From Bradyrhizobium stylosanthis (GTDB taxonomy: Bacteria > Pseudomonadota > Alphaproteobacteria > Rhizobiales > Xanthobacteraceae): 64,000 nt of DNA. Location: NCBI RefSeq assembly GCF_001641335.1, contig NZ_LVEM01000001.1, forward strand, positions 718,580 through 782,579, written 5' to 3'. The translations under genes were made by a program, and so were the position numbers. Below the pieces are notes generated by a model. That model made no database searches and was not told where the DNA came from. It worked only from the letters and a program-made list of their open reading frames with translations. How positions within the stretch are numbered: the first letter of the stretch is position 1; each line of letters opens with the position of its first letter. Positions 1 through 8,707 of this stretch are shown here, piece by piece.

Positions 1-20
1 CCCGAGGGGCCGCCTGACCG

Positions 21-41
21 ATTTCGGCTTCGCGCCGAAAT
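21..41. repeat. small hairpin near window start
   Basis: An 8-bp perfect stem (ATTTCGGC / GCCGAAAT) with a 5-base loop lies upstream of the TonB-like gene. It has no T-run, so it could be the end of an upstream transcript or a repeat fragment. The remaining bases up to 98 show no gene. Confidence 0.35.
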
Positions 42-98
42 GGGATTGAGAGGGCACTGGGGTATGCTAGGACCGCGACGGCAACCCAAGATCGGTCG

Positions 99-1085
99 AT
101 GGAACTGCGGAAGATCATACGGACGGACATTGCGGCGTCGGCGATTGCGCATCTGACGCTGGTGGCGCTGATCATCGTGATCAGCGAGGTCCATCCGTTT
201 CACGCCGCTGCGCCGGAGGCCGTTGCGGTCGACATCGTCACGCCCGAGCAGGTCAAGCAGGAAGAGGCGCGAGCGGAGGAGAAGGCCAAGGAAGAGGCCA
301 AGGAGAAGCCGCCGGAGCCGCTCCCCGACCTGAAGCTGCCGAAGCTCGATGCCACCGACAAGTCGGAGCCGATGTCGAAGCCGGCGGCCAAGCAGCCGGC
401 TGCAGCGCAGCCATCGCCCGAACCCCAGCAGCAGAAGCCGACGCAGCAGCAATCGCAGCCACAGCCACAGCCGTCACCCGTGCCGAAACCGCGCGAGGCC
501 AACGCACAGCCGCAACAGCCGCCGCAGCCGACGCCGCAACAGCCGCCTCAGCAGACCCCGCAATCGCCGCCCCAGGCGATGCCGCAGCCACCAGCAGCGC
601 AACCGCCGCCAGCTGCGATGTCGCAGCCCGAGGCAACGCCGCCGCCGGCCTATCGGGCCCCGGAGCCCGACGTCACCGTCAAATACGGCGTGATGCTGGG
701 CCTGCCGCCCGAATTGCCGGTGGAGCCGAAGGACACGCCCAAGGACGACGGGGGCGATTCCAAGGATTCGATCGCCGCGAAGCTTCCGCCCGAAGTCATC
801 GCCGAGTTGCGGCGGCATTTGCGAAGCTGCTCGAAACTGCCGGCCGGGCTCGATCCAACCGACAACGTCCACATCAAGCTGCGTGCGGTGTTCGCCACCG
901 ACGGCACGCTGGCGCGCGAGCCGATCCTGATGGCGGCCCCGCCATCCGCCAAGGGCGTGGCCATCGTGAAGTCCGCCATGAGCGCGCTGCAGGCCTGCCA
1001 ACCCTACAAGATGCTGCCGCGCGATCTGTACGGAGAGTGGAAGGTGATGGATCTGCCGTTCAGCCCGCGGGATTTTGGCGGGTAG
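99..1085 (+). CDS. TonB/TolA-like envelope protein, Pro/Gln-rich
   Basis: The 328-residue protein has one N-terminal membrane anchor (about residues 10-32), a charged Lys/Glu stretch (about 50-75), a long Pro/Gln/Ala-rich linker (about 95-185) and a compact C-terminal domain (about 225-328). This is the layout of TonB and TolA, which span the periplasm and couple an inner-membrane motor to outer-membrane partners. The C-terminal domain has two cysteines (in RSCSK and QACQP) that could form a disulfide. No exbB, exbD, tolQ, tolR or TonB-dependent receptor gene is adjacent, so the partner is unknown. The architecture is clear; the family assignment is inferred from layout rather than from a diagnostic motif. 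Confidence 0.7.
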   Translation: MELRKIIRTDIAASAIAHLTLVALIIVISEVHPFHAAAPEAVAVDIVTPEQVKQEEARAEEKAKEEAKEKPPEPLPDLKLPKLDATDKSEPMSKPAAKQPAAAQPSPEPQQQKPTQQQSQPQPQPSPVPKPREANAQPQQPPQPTPQQPPQQTPQSPPQAMPQPPAAQPPPAAMSQPEATPPPAYRAPEPDVTVKYGVMLGLPPELPVEPKDTPKDDGGDSKDSIAAKLPPEVIAELRRHLRSCSKLPAGLDPTDNVHIKLRAVFATDGTLAREPILMAAPPSAKGVAIVKSAMSALQACQPYKMLPRDLYGEWKVMDLPFSPRDFGG

Positions 1086-1092
1086 CTCCCGC

Positions 1093-1167
1093 GTAGCCCG
1101 GGTGAGAAGCGATACCCGGCTATTGTCTCGCGAAGGTCCCGGATGTCGCTTCGCTCATCCGGGCTAC
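1093..1167. repeat. palindromic intergenic repeat, family A copy 1
   Basis: Outer arms GTAGCCCGG and CCGGGCTAC enclose an internal GGATGTCGCTTCGCTCATCC hairpin. Related copies lie at 33835-33922 and 61442-61523. It sits just after the TonB-like gene. Confidence 0.65.
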
Positions 1168-1202
1168 GAGACATCGAGAGAGTACGCGTCATACCCCGTT
1201 CT

Positions 1203-1340
1203 CGTGCCCCGGACGCAGCGCAGCGTCACTGCGACGGTGCGCTGCAGAGCCGGGGCCCATGTCGCTGAATTGCCCCGTATTGCCTTCTGGGTCCCGGCTC
1301 TGCGCAGCAGCGTTGCACGCTGCGGCGCGTCCGGGACACG
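1203..1340. repeat. palindromic intergenic repeat, family B copy 1
   Basis: The element starts with CGTGCCCCGGACGCAGCGCA and ends with CGCGTCCGGGACACG, so its ends are inverted copies of each other. Inside are GCAGAGCCGGG and its inverted match CCCGGCTCTGC. A related copy lies at 48130-48301 and a half copy at 50610-50660. Confidence 0.65.
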
Positions 1341-1346
1341 GGCGCA

Positions 1347-2066
1347 TCAATGACCGCGCTTCACCGCGCCTTCATCACCATCCACGACCTCCGGCGCCAT
1401 CGCCGCCCAGGCGCTCGATGCAAACTGCCGCCGCCAGGTCACGATCACCACCGCGGCCGTGGTCACGAACAGCACCCAGGGGCTGACGAACCAGCCGAGA
1501 TAGCCGAGCGCGAAGAAGAAGGCGCGCTGGCCGCGGTTGAAATGGCGGCCGGCGGATTCGAAGACGCGCGAGGTGCGGATGACGTGAGCCTCGGCCTGCG
1601 GCGTGCCGGCTTGCGAGGCCGGCGGCATGCCGCCGAACAGGATCGCGACATAGTTGAACAGGCGATAGGCCCAGGCGAACTTGAAGAACGCGTAGACGCA
1701 GATCAGCACGAGGCCGACGCATTTCAGCTCCCACATCGCCGGCGAGGTGCTGAGGTCGATCGGCAGCTTGCTCAGAATCGTGATCGCGTCGTTGGTGGCG
1801 TGCAGCAGCGCCAGCGCGCCGCCGAGCGCGAACAGGCTGGTGGAGGCGAAGAAGGCGGTGCCGTTCTGCAAGGAGGCCATGATCTGCATGTCGACCATGC
1901 GGGTCTCGCGATCGAGCAAGCGGCGCACCCAGACCTCGCGATAGCGGTTCATGCGCGCCGACAGGCTGTCGCGGCCATAGGCTGAATGCTCCAGCGTCAG
2001 GGCATAGGCCAGCCATTCGATGATGAAGAAGCCGACCGCGGTGATGTCGACCCAGTGCCTGCTCAT
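1347..2066 (-). CDS. DUF599 family membrane protein
   Basis: The protein of about 239 residues has four hydrophobic segments (roughly residues 5-25, 65-85, 110-130 and 190-215) and a conserved middle with MNRYREVWV and FNYVAILFGG, as in DUF599 proteins. Function is unknown; it is an inner-membrane protein. The ATG at 2066 is preferred over a TTG extension to 2090 because GGGAG lies about 8 bases upstream. A family B repeat abuts its 3' end. Confidence 0.8.
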   Translation of the reverse strand: MSRHWVDITAVGFFIIEWLAYALTLEHSAYGRDSLSARMNRYREVWVRRLLDRETRMVDMQIMASLQNGTAFFASTSLFALGGALALLHATNDAITILSKLPIDLSTSPAMWELKCVGLVLICVYAFFKFAWAYRLFNYVAILFGGMPPASQAGTPQAEAHVIRTSRVFESAGRHFNRGQRAFFFALGYLGWFVSPWVLFVTTAAVVIVTWRRQFASSAWAAMAPEVVDGDEGAVKRGH

Positions 2067-2189
2067 GTCTTGCTCCCTCGGGGATCGCAACGATTGCCAC
2101 GCATGTCCGGGCGCGGCAACGATTGATTGGCGGCAGGCGATGGCGCTAAAAGCAGCCGCACCAGACGGACTTTCGAAGGGATCAGTGAC

Positions 2190-2852
2190 ATGGCAACGCT
2201 CAAGCTCGCGATCGGCAACAAGAACTACTCGTCATGGTCGATGCGGCCCTGGCTCGCGCTGCGCGCGAACGACATCCCGTTCGTGGAGACCGTGATCCCG
2301 CTCTACACCGACAACCCCGCGGACAAGCAGCAGATCCTGTCCTTCAGCCGCGCCGGCAAGGTGCCCGTGCTGGTCGATGGCGAGACCACGGTGTGGGATT
2401 CGCTCGCCATCATCGAATACATCGCCGAGCGCTATCCCGAGAAGAAGCTGTGGCCCGACGACGCCGCGGCCCGCGCCCATGCCCGTTCGGTGTGCGCCGA
2501 GATGCATTCCGGCTTCGTAGCGCTGCGCAGCGAATGCGGCATGAACCTGCACCGCCCGGTCCGCGCCGTGGCGCTGTCGACGGACGCCAAGGCCAATGTC
2601 GCGCGCATCGAGGAGATCTGGCGCGAGTGCCGCGCGCGCTACGGTGCCAATGGACCGTTCCTGTTCGGCCGCTTCGGCGCGGCGGATGCCATGTATGCGC
2701 CGGTCGTGCATCGCTTCCGTACCTACGCGATCGACGTTGCGCCGGACACGAAGGCCTACATGGACACCATGATGGCGCTGCCGGCGTTCCAGGAATGGAC
2801 CCGCGAGGGGATCGCCGAAACGCTCGTCATCGCGAAGTTCGAGGATGCCTAA
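2190..2852 (+). CDS. glutathione S-transferase family protein
   Basis: At 220 residues this has normal GST length. The N-terminal thioredoxin-like half has an NYSSWSMRPW segment in the place of the active-site Ser, then GKVPVLVDG and DSLAIIEYIAERYP, which form the glutathione-binding region; the C-terminal half is the all-helical GST domain. It probably conjugates or reduces electrophiles in the cytoplasm; the substrate cannot be read. The ATG at 2190 follows GAAGGGA, while the 21-residue extension to 2127 looks non-coding. Confidence 0.87.
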   Translation: MATLKLAIGNKNYSSWSMRPWLALRANDIPFVETVIPLYTDNPADKQQILSFSRAGKVPVLVDGETTVWDSLAIIEYIAERYPEKKLWPDDAAARAHARSVCAEMHSGFVALRSECGMNLHRPVRAVALSTDAKANVARIEEIWRECRARYGANGPFLFGRFGAADAMYAPVVHRFRTYAIDVAPDTKAYMDTMMALPAFQEWTREGIAETLVIAKFEDA

Positions 2853-2938
2853 CCCGCGAATGTGATCGGGCGCCGCTTGACGATCAGCAAGCCGGCGGCG
2901 CTCAATCACGCGGCAACCAAGGCTTGGGAGAGGGCGCC

Positions 2939-3307
2939 ATGGGAATCCTGGACTCGCTGGAAAACAATCCCGCGCTCCGCAGCGCACTCGGCCAGCTCGG
3001 CGCCGCCGTGCTGCCCGCCGTGCTGAACGAAGTGCTCGGCAGCAACAATCAGGGCGGCCTCAGCGCGATCGTCGCCAAGCTCCAGCAGGCCGGCTTCGGC
3101 GACCAGGTCAAATCCTGGCTCGGCAACGGCCACAATTTGCCGATCTCGGCCGACCAGCTCCGCGCCGTGCTCGGCAGCGACACCGTCCGCCAGCTCGCCG
3201 CGCGCTACAACATCCCGGTCGACCAACTGGGCCAGATTCTGGCCCAGGAGCTGCCCAAGGCGGTGGACCAGGCCAGCCCGCAGGGGCATCTGCCCCATAC
3301 CGCCTAG
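2939..3307 (+). CDS. YidB/DUF937-like small protein
   Basis: This 122-residue protein begins MGILDSLENNPALRSALGQL and contains Gly-rich helical repeats, GFGDQVKSWLGNG and PISADQLRAVLGSD, as in the YidB/DUF937 family. The role of the family is not established. GGGAGAGGGC precedes the ATG. It sits 86 bp after the GST gene on the same strand and may share its transcript. Confidence 0.75.
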   Translation: MGILDSLENNPALRSALGQLGAAVLPAVLNEVLGSNNQGGLSAIVAKLQQAGFGDQVKSWLGNGHNLPISADQLRAVLGSDTVRQLAARYNIPVDQLGQILAQELPKAVDQASPQGHLPHTA

Positions 3308-3495
3308 GGAGCCGGTTCCAGCGGTATTACCGTGGTCCGCAGGCCTGCTTATCGTCCTGAAAAGACTTACTGATTTGTATATTTACCGGGCTCGCATGAG
3401 ACTGGTCAAAAACGCCGCATGCGTGCTATACAGCACACGGGTTTCCGGCCGGCCATCGCAGTGGGACCATGGGCGAGGCAGGCGTTGTTTGAGTA

Positions 3496-3699
3496 ATGGA
3501 GAGGGTGTTGAAGCACAAATTCCCCGTTGGAACGCGCGTTTTGTTCACGGCCAGCAACGTCGCGCGCCCCGCTGCCAGCGGCTCGTATGAAGTGATCCGC
3601 CTGCTGCCGACGGAAGGCGACGATTGCCAGTACCGGATCAAGAGCTCGACCGAAGCGTTCGAGCGGGTCGCCAAGGAAAGTCAACTGGCGCTCTCCTGA
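3496..3699 (+). CDS. small conserved-type hypothetical protein
   Basis: The 67-residue protein begins MERVLKHKFPVGTRVLFTAS and continues with SGSYEVIRLLPTEGDDCQYRIKS, a short beta-rich fold resembling small SH3-like or KOW-like proteins. GGAG lies close upstream of the ATG. No membrane segment or known motif is seen. The regular codon pattern and RBS support a real gene; the function is unknown. Confidence 0.65.
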   Translation: MERVLKHKFPVGTRVLFTASNVARPAASGSYEVIRLLPTEGDDCQYRIKSSTEAFERVAKESQLALS

Positions 3700-3855
3700 C
3701 GCGCCGACGATCGCGCCCATTGCTTTCGCGGACGAATTTGCTTTGCTCGCCGTTAAAAGGCCCGCTTCGCCTTCACAAGGTGAGGCGGGGGCAGTTGCCG
3801 ACTCGCGGTGCTCGCTTGACCATTCGCTCTTTGCTCGCGTGAGGGGACGTCGCGC

Positions 3856-4848
3856 ATGAACTGGGCATGGGCCTCTTCGTTCGACCAAATCTGGCGCTCG
3901 GCGGCCTTTCCGATGTGGATGACGCTGGCGGCGGCCGGATTCTTTGGATTGATCCTGCTGATCACGCTGCTGCGCGCCGAGAAGTCGGTCGCCAACGGCG
4001 CGTTGACCGTCATCACGCTGCTGTCCATCGCGATCGCGGGGGCGGCCATGGTGCGCGTCTACGGGCCGGGCGCGGAGGACGCGCCGACCGAGGCGCGTGC
4101 GCAGGCCGCGGTCACCGCAAGCCTGCCGGCGCTGTCCTGCCTCGATGGTCTCGCCGGTGATGCCGTGGCCGCCGGCTGCGAGAAGGCACTGTTCGGCGCG
4201 CCCGAGACCGCGGCGGCCGCCGTCGCCTATACCGCGGCCCGGATCGACCGGCTGACCGCGCTCGGCGATGCCGCCTCCGCCGACAAGAGCCTGACGCTGG
4301 ACATGAAGGTGCTGCGCAAGGCGCTCGAGCGCGACCGCTACGGCCTCGTCGCGCAGGTGCTGGTCGCCCGCGACGGCTGTACCCCGTTCGATTGTGCCGC
4401 CTTCCGCTCGCTGACCGATCAGCAGCAGGTCGCCGCCAACATGGATTCCCATCTCTACGATACGCTGGTCGCGCGCTACGCGCCGATCTGGAACGCGCCC
4501 GCAGGAGCGCCGGCGATGCCCGCCACCGCTGCGCTCGCCGGGCTGCCGCCCACGATGCCGACGGGCAAGCCGACCAATGCCGAATTCCCGAGCGCGTCGT
4601 CGACGCCGCCGGTGAGCATCATGAATCCGGAGCCACCCACCGCGGCGACGCGCCAGGCCGCCCCTGCCGGTGGCGCTGCGCCGGCGGCGCGTGCGCCGGC
4701 CGCCAGCTCCGCGCAGGCCGCAGCTCCCGCGGCACCGGCCGCCAAGAAGCCGCCGGCGCCGAAGGCCGCGCGTGCGCCGGCTCCGCCACCGGTTCCGCTC
4801 GCGCCGCCGCCCGCAGCGGCAGCTCCCGCGGCTGCGGATAACGAGTAG
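3856..4848 (+). CDS. membrane protein with Ala/Pro-rich tail
   Basis: The 330-residue protein has two N-terminal membrane segments (about residues 18-37 and 47-66), a soluble middle (about 75-210) with four cysteines (LSCLDG, AGCEK, DGCTPFDC), and an Ala/Pro-rich tail from about 210 to the end. The tail could reach through the periplasm, as in envelope-anchored linker proteins. I do not recognise a named family. The start is the first ATG, after GGGGACG. Confidence 0.65.
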   Translation: MNWAWASSFDQIWRSAAFPMWMTLAAAGFFGLILLITLLRAEKSVANGALTVITLLSIAIAGAAMVRVYGPGAEDAPTEARAQAAVTASLPALSCLDGLAGDAVAAGCEKALFGAPETAAAAVAYTAARIDRLTALGDAASADKSLTLDMKVLRKALERDRYGLVAQVLVARDGCTPFDCAAFRSLTDQQQVAANMDSHLYDTLVARYAPIWNAPAGAPAMPATAALAGLPPTMPTGKPTNAEFPSASSTPPVSIMNPEPPTAATRQAAPAGGAAPAARAPAASSAQAAAPAAPAAKKPPAPKAARAPAPPPVPLAPPPAAAAPAAADNE

Positions 4849-4890
4849 TTCGGCATTCCAAATGCGTGGCTGCCCGGCTAATGCTGGGGC

Positions 4891-5331
4891 ATGCCGCTAC
4901 ATCTCATCAAGCTCGCCGTCGGCTGCGACTCCGTCAAGGAATTGAAGGAGTGGGTGGCCGAACGGATGCAGACCGCCAAGAAGAAGGGTCTGCCGCAACA
5001 TCACATCCACATCACCCGCATGGTGCCCAAGCGTGACGCCGAAATTCTCGGCGGCGGCTCGCTCTATTGGGTCATCAAGGGTGAGATCGCCGCGCGCGAA
5101 AAGATCATCGGCATCGAGCCGTTCCGCGACAAGGACGGCATCGGACGCTGCCGGATCGTGATGCAGCCGAAGGTGATCCCGGTCTCGCCGCGGCCGATGC
5201 GCCCATTCCAGGGCTGGCGCTATCTCACCGACGATTCGGTGCCGTCCGATCTCGGCAAGTCCGCCGCGAGCTCGATCGCGGCGATGCCCGAGCCGATGCG
5301 GCGCGAGCTGCGCGATCTCGGACTGCTCTAA
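4891..5331 (+). CDS. DUF1489 family protein
   Basis: A 146-residue cytoplasmic protein with the conserved [32 protein letters not shown] and RPFQGWRYL blocks of DUF1489, a family largely confined to Alphaproteobacteria and without an assigned function. Its stop codon overlaps the stop of panC on the opposite strand, so the two transcripts converge with no spacer. Confidence 0.87.
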   Translation: MPLHLIKLAVGCDSVKELKEWVAERMQTAKKKGLPQHHIHITRMVPKRDAEILGGGSLYWVIKGEIAAREKIIGIEPFRDKDGIGRCRIVMQPKVIPVSPRPMRPFQGWRYLTDDSVPSDLGKSAASSIAAMPEPMRRELRDLGLL

Positions 5332-6179
5332 ACCGCGATATTGTCGATCAGCCGCGTCGTGCCGAGCTTGGCCGCGACCAGGATCCGCAGCGGCCCGTCC
5401 TTGCGCGAGGTGACCTCGGCCAGTGTCTCGGCGTGGCGGACCTCGAAATAGTCCAGCGCAAAGCCGGCCGCCCTGATCGTCTCGGCGCCGCGCGCCATCG
5501 CCGGCGCGATGGCTTCGCCCGCCTTGATCCGTCCGGCGCTGTCCTTCATGGCGCGGTAGAGGACGGTGGCGGTCTGGCGCTCCTCGGCCGAGAGGTAGAC
5601 GTTGCGCGAGGACATCGCGAGCCCGTCGCGCTCGCGCACGGTGCGGGAGCCGATCACCTTGACGCCGAGATCGAGGTCGCGCGCCATCTGCGCCACCACC
5701 CGCAACTGCTGGAAGTCCTTCTCGCCGAAGATCGCGAAATCGGGCCGGCATTGCGTGAACAGCTTGCCGACGACCGTGGCGACGCCGCCGAAGAAGTGCG
5801 GCCGGAAGCGATCCTCGAGGCCGGCGAGCGCCGGCCCCTCCGGCACGATGCGGGTCGCAAAGCCCTGCGGATACATGGCCTCGACGCCGGGATGCCAGAC
5901 GATGTCGACGTCCTCGGCCGCGAGCTTGGCAATGTCCGACTTCCAGGTGCGCGGATAGGCGCCGAAGTCTTCGGTCGGAGCGAACTGGGTCGGGTTGACG
6001 AAGATCGACACCACGACGCGACTCGCGCGCCGCTTGGCGAGGCGCACCAGCGACACATGCCCGTCATGGAGGGCCCCCATGGTCGGGACCAGCGCGATCG
6101 TGGCCTTCCGCTTGCGGAGATTATCGGTAGCGCGCCGCAAGCTTGGGACCGTGCGGGCAATCAGGGGGCTTCGTGACAT
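5328..6179 (-). CDS. panC: pantoate--beta-alanine ligase
   Basis: PanC joins pantoate and beta-alanine using ATP, the last step of pantothenate (coenzyme A precursor) synthesis. The 283-residue length is typical. Visible are the nucleotide-binding [11 protein letters not shown] (HIGH-like), [20 protein letters not shown] and the SSRNVYLS motif near the adenylate pocket. The ATG at 6179 gives a normal N-terminus ([19 protein letters not shown]); the open frame extends upstream to 6293 without family similarity. panB and panD are not adjacent. Confidence 0.95.
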   Translation of the reverse strand: MSRSPLIARTVPSLRRATDNLRKRKATIALVPTMGALHDGHVSLVRLAKRRASRVVVSIFVNPTQFAPTEDFGAYPRTWKSDIAKLAAEDVDIVWHPGVEAMYPQGFATRIVPEGPALAGLEDRFRPHFFGGVATVVGKLFTQCRPDFAIFGEKDFQQLRVVAQMARDLDLGVKVIGSRTVRERDGLAMSSRNVYLSAEERQTATVLYRAMKDSAGRIKAGEAIAPAMARGAETIRAAGFALDYFEVRHAETLAEVTSRKDGPLRILVAAKLGTTRLIDNIAV

Positions 6180-6460
6180 CAGGACTCGGGGGCTGGGGGA
6201 TCGGTGGGCGCGGCCTGCCGCGCGGCCGGCTAACCTTAACAAGCAGCTGTCGTGGACGCCATGCATGCGGATGCGGCACAGCATCCCGCGCAAGGCCGCG
6301 CAGGGCGTCGCGACATTGTGGGCCGGATCACAGACGAACGATGGCGCCGCTGTTCATGATGAAGAATGGCGCACTGCTATTTGCATTTCCTGTCACGCAT
6401 TTCACTTGACCGCAGACGCGGCCAACTCGAAGATATTGCTTAGGGGTGTTGAGGATCGCC

Positions 6461-7384
6461 ATGCTTGTGCAGGCTAGCCAAAGCCAATCCGGCTCGGCGC
6501 ACGTCGTTGTGCTTGGTAACGAGAAGGGCGGCTCTGGCAAATCGACCACCGCCTTGCACATTGCCGTTGCGCTTCTCAAAGCCGGCCAGCGCGTCGCCAC
6601 CATCGACCTCGACTGCCGCCAGCAGAGCTTCACCCACTACATCAACAACCGCGCGGCCTGGGCCCGCCGCACCAAGCTCGACCTCGAGCTGCCGGTGCAC
6701 CGCTGCATCAAGCTCGGCGAGACCATGCAGATCGCCGACAACGAGAACTCCGAGTTCCAGCAGTTCATGGAGGCGGTGTCGGCGGTCGAGAGCAGTTTCG
6801 ATTTCATCGTCATCGATACGCCGGGCACCGACAGCTACCTGATGCGGCTCGCCCATTCGATGGCCGACACGCTGGTCACGCCGATCAACGACAGCTTCCT
6901 CGATTTCGACGTGCTCGGCACCGTCGATCCCGCCAGCTACGCGGTGACGGGCGAGAGCCATTATGCCGAGATGGTGCGGGACGTCAGGCGCAAGCGCCGC
7001 CAGCTCGACGGTTCGAGTACCGACTGGATCGTGGTGCGCAACCGCCTGTCCATGCTCGGCTCGCGCAACAAGCAGCTCGTCGCCGACGGCCTGAAGGATT
7101 TGTCGCTGCGGCTCGGCTTCCGCTATGTCGACGGCTTCGCCGAGCGCGTCGTCTACCGCGAATTCTTCCCGCGCGGCCTGACCGCCCTCGACGAGATCGA
7201 CGAGGCCACGCTCGGCATGCGGCCCAATCTCGGCCATCTCACTGCGCGGGAGGAGGTGACGAGCCTGCTCCGCCAGCTCAAGCTGCCGCTCGACGAGCGC
7301 GGCCGGCGCCGTGCGGCAAATCGCGCCGAGTGGTTCAGCCAGGTCGACAAGCCGCTCGAGGTTCACGACATCCTCGGCGCCTGA
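6461..7384 (+). CDS. mipZ: division-plane positioning ATPase MipZ
   Basis: MipZ is a ParA/MinD-type ATPase that forms a gradient from the cell poles and blocks FtsZ assembly except at midcell. The deviant Walker A motif KGGSGKST is at residues 22-29, DLDCRQQSF follows, and the Walker B-like VIDTPGTDSYL lies about residue 120. The C-terminal half (RLGFRYVDGFAERVVYREFFPRGLT) is the MipZ-specific part, distinguishing it from plasmid or chromosomal ParA. The ATG at 6461 follows GAGG by 6 bases; a GTG 15 bases upstream is less well placed. It stands alone, divergent from panC. Confidence 0.93.
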   Translation: MLVQASQSQSGSAHVVVLGNEKGGSGKSTTALHIAVALLKAGQRVATIDLDCRQQSFTHYINNRAAWARRTKLDLELPVHRCIKLGETMQIADNENSEFQQFMEAVSAVESSFDFIVIDTPGTDSYLMRLAHSMADTLVTPINDSFLDFDVLGTVDPASYAVTGESHYAEMVRDVRRKRRQLDGSSTDWIVVRNRLSMLGSRNKQLVADGLKDLSLRLGFRYVDGFAERVVYREFFPRGLTALDEIDEATLGMRPNLGHLTAREEVTSLLRQLKLPLDERGRRRAANRAEWFSQVDKPLEVHDILGA

Positions 7385-7725
7385 GGCGGTATAAGGCTAC
7401 TTCCGATCGATTTGAGAAGCAGGTTCCTGCCGGAACCAGACTGGCGCTTGGCCGTTTCACCCCATGTTTACTGCGAAATTGAACCCCGTGGCGACCGGTT
7501 GCGTCCGATAGTGACCTGCACCTTGACGTAGCCGTAAAAGAACGGGGTGCCCACAAAACGAGTGCGGCGCACAATGAAAGGGCTGATAGTTCACAATATT
7601 TAGCCTTCCTGTCACGCGGCTGTGACATATATTAGGGAATAGGCGACCAGAGGCCGAAGAGCCTCGGAAGAACACGATTTTCAACAGGGTATTCAGGCCG
7701 CAAGAGCCTGAGGCTGAGGACGAAA
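7385..7725. other. gene-free leader region before the hydrolase gene
   Basis: No coding frame is credible here. The DNA is more AT-rich than its surroundings from about 7560 to 7640 and carries the palindrome and -10-like TATATT described separately. The rest shows no recognisable element. Confidence 0.5.
7606..7633 (+). promoter_or_regulatory. candidate promoter with palindrome TGTCAC-N6-GTGACA
   Basis: TGTCAC (7610-7615) and GTGACA (7622-7627) are perfect 6-bp inverted arms. They lie directly upstream of TATATT (7628-7633), and TTCCTG at 7606-7611 is 16 bases from it. The palindrome would fill the -35/-10 spacer, a usual position for a repressor. Sigma-site quality is modest. Confidence 0.4.
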
Positions 7726-8586
7726 ATGAAGCGTGGAATTGCCGTTCTGGTTTCGGTCAGTGCCCTCTGTGGCGTCGCCTATTTCACGGCGAGCAAGTGG
7801 GCGATCAAGCACGAGACCATCACCTTCTACGACGCTTCGCGCGACAACCGTCCCGTGCCTGTCGACATCGCGATCCGTCGCGACAAGGAAATGCAGGCCA
7901 ATGCCGGCATGATCACGCTGCCGGTCGCAGTGATCAATCACGGCAACACCGTCAAGAACACCGAGTACGGCTTCCTCGCCAACATCTTCGCGGCGCGCGG
8001 CTACATGGTCGTCAGCCCGCAGCATGATCTGCCGACCGATCCTCCGATGGTGACCAAGCCCGGCGAGCTCTATGTCGGCCGCCTGCCGCAGATCCTGCGC
8101 GGTGTCGCCAACATCCATCTCGCCATGCAGGAGCTGAAGAAGGTCCAGCCCAACGCCGACTACGACAAGGTGACGATGGTCGGTCACTCCATGGGCGGCG
8201 ACATCACCATGTATTTCGCCAAGCAGTATCCGGACGAGGTCAAGAAGGTCGTCACGCTCGACAATCTGCGCGTGCCCTTCGTCACCGCCGGCAAGTTCAA
8301 GATCCTGTCGTTCCGCTCCCAGGATCCGCAGTTCAAGACCGATGCGGGCGTGATCCCGACGGACGAGGAATGCGAGAAGGCCGGCATCCAGGTCGTGAAG
8401 ACCGAATTCCAGCATAACGACATGCGCGACACCGGCCCCGATGCAGCCAAGAACTCGATCCAGAGCATGCTCGACAAATTCCTGAGCGCGACGGACAGCG
8501 AGCTGGCGCCGGTCGACACGCAATCGTCGCCGCCCAAGATCCTCGAGCCGGGCCCGGTCGCTCTGATGGCGCCTGCCAAGAGCTGA
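7726..8586 (+). CDS. secreted or membrane-anchored alpha/beta hydrolase
   Basis: The 286-residue protein starts with a signal or anchor segment (about residues 3-22). The alpha/beta-hydrolase core follows: PVAVINHGNTVKNT, a strand with VVSPQHDLP, and the nucleophile elbow GHSMGGD with the catalytic Ser at about residue 152. A late Asp and His (HNDMRD) could complete the triad. Substrate is unknown; esterase, lipase or dienelactone-hydrolase-like activity are possible. Gene stands alone after a 341-bp spacer with a palindrome-bearing promoter candidate. Confidence 0.8.
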   Translation: MKRGIAVLVSVSALCGVAYFTASKWAIKHETITFYDASRDNRPVPVDIAIRRDKEMQANAGMITLPVAVINHGNTVKNTEYGFLANIFAARGYMVVSPQHDLPTDPPMVTKPGELYVGRLPQILRGVANIHLAMQELKKVQPNADYDKVTMVGHSMGGDITMYFAKQYPDEVKKVVTLDNLRVPFVTAGKFKILSFRSQDPQFKTDAGVIPTDEECEKAGIQVVKTEFQHNDMRDTGPDAAKNSIQSMLDKFLSATDSELAPVDTQSSPPKILEPGPVALMAPAKS

Positions 8587-8615
8587 CGCGTCGCTCATCA
8601 TCCGTACCGACTTCG

Positions 8616-8647
8616 AAGCCTCCGCCGGCATCCGCCCGCGGAGGCTT
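8616..8647 (+). terminator. hairpin after the hydrolase gene
   Basis: Ten-bp perfect arms (AAGCCTCCGC / GCGGAGGCTT) enclose a 12-base loop 29 bp after the stop codon. There is no clear T-run, so intrinsic termination is likely but not certain. Confidence 0.45.
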
Positions 8648-8707
8648 TGCACATTGACCGGGCTCTTCGCGCGCACCACATTAGTCGCCCAGCTTGGTTG
8701 AGCAGCG

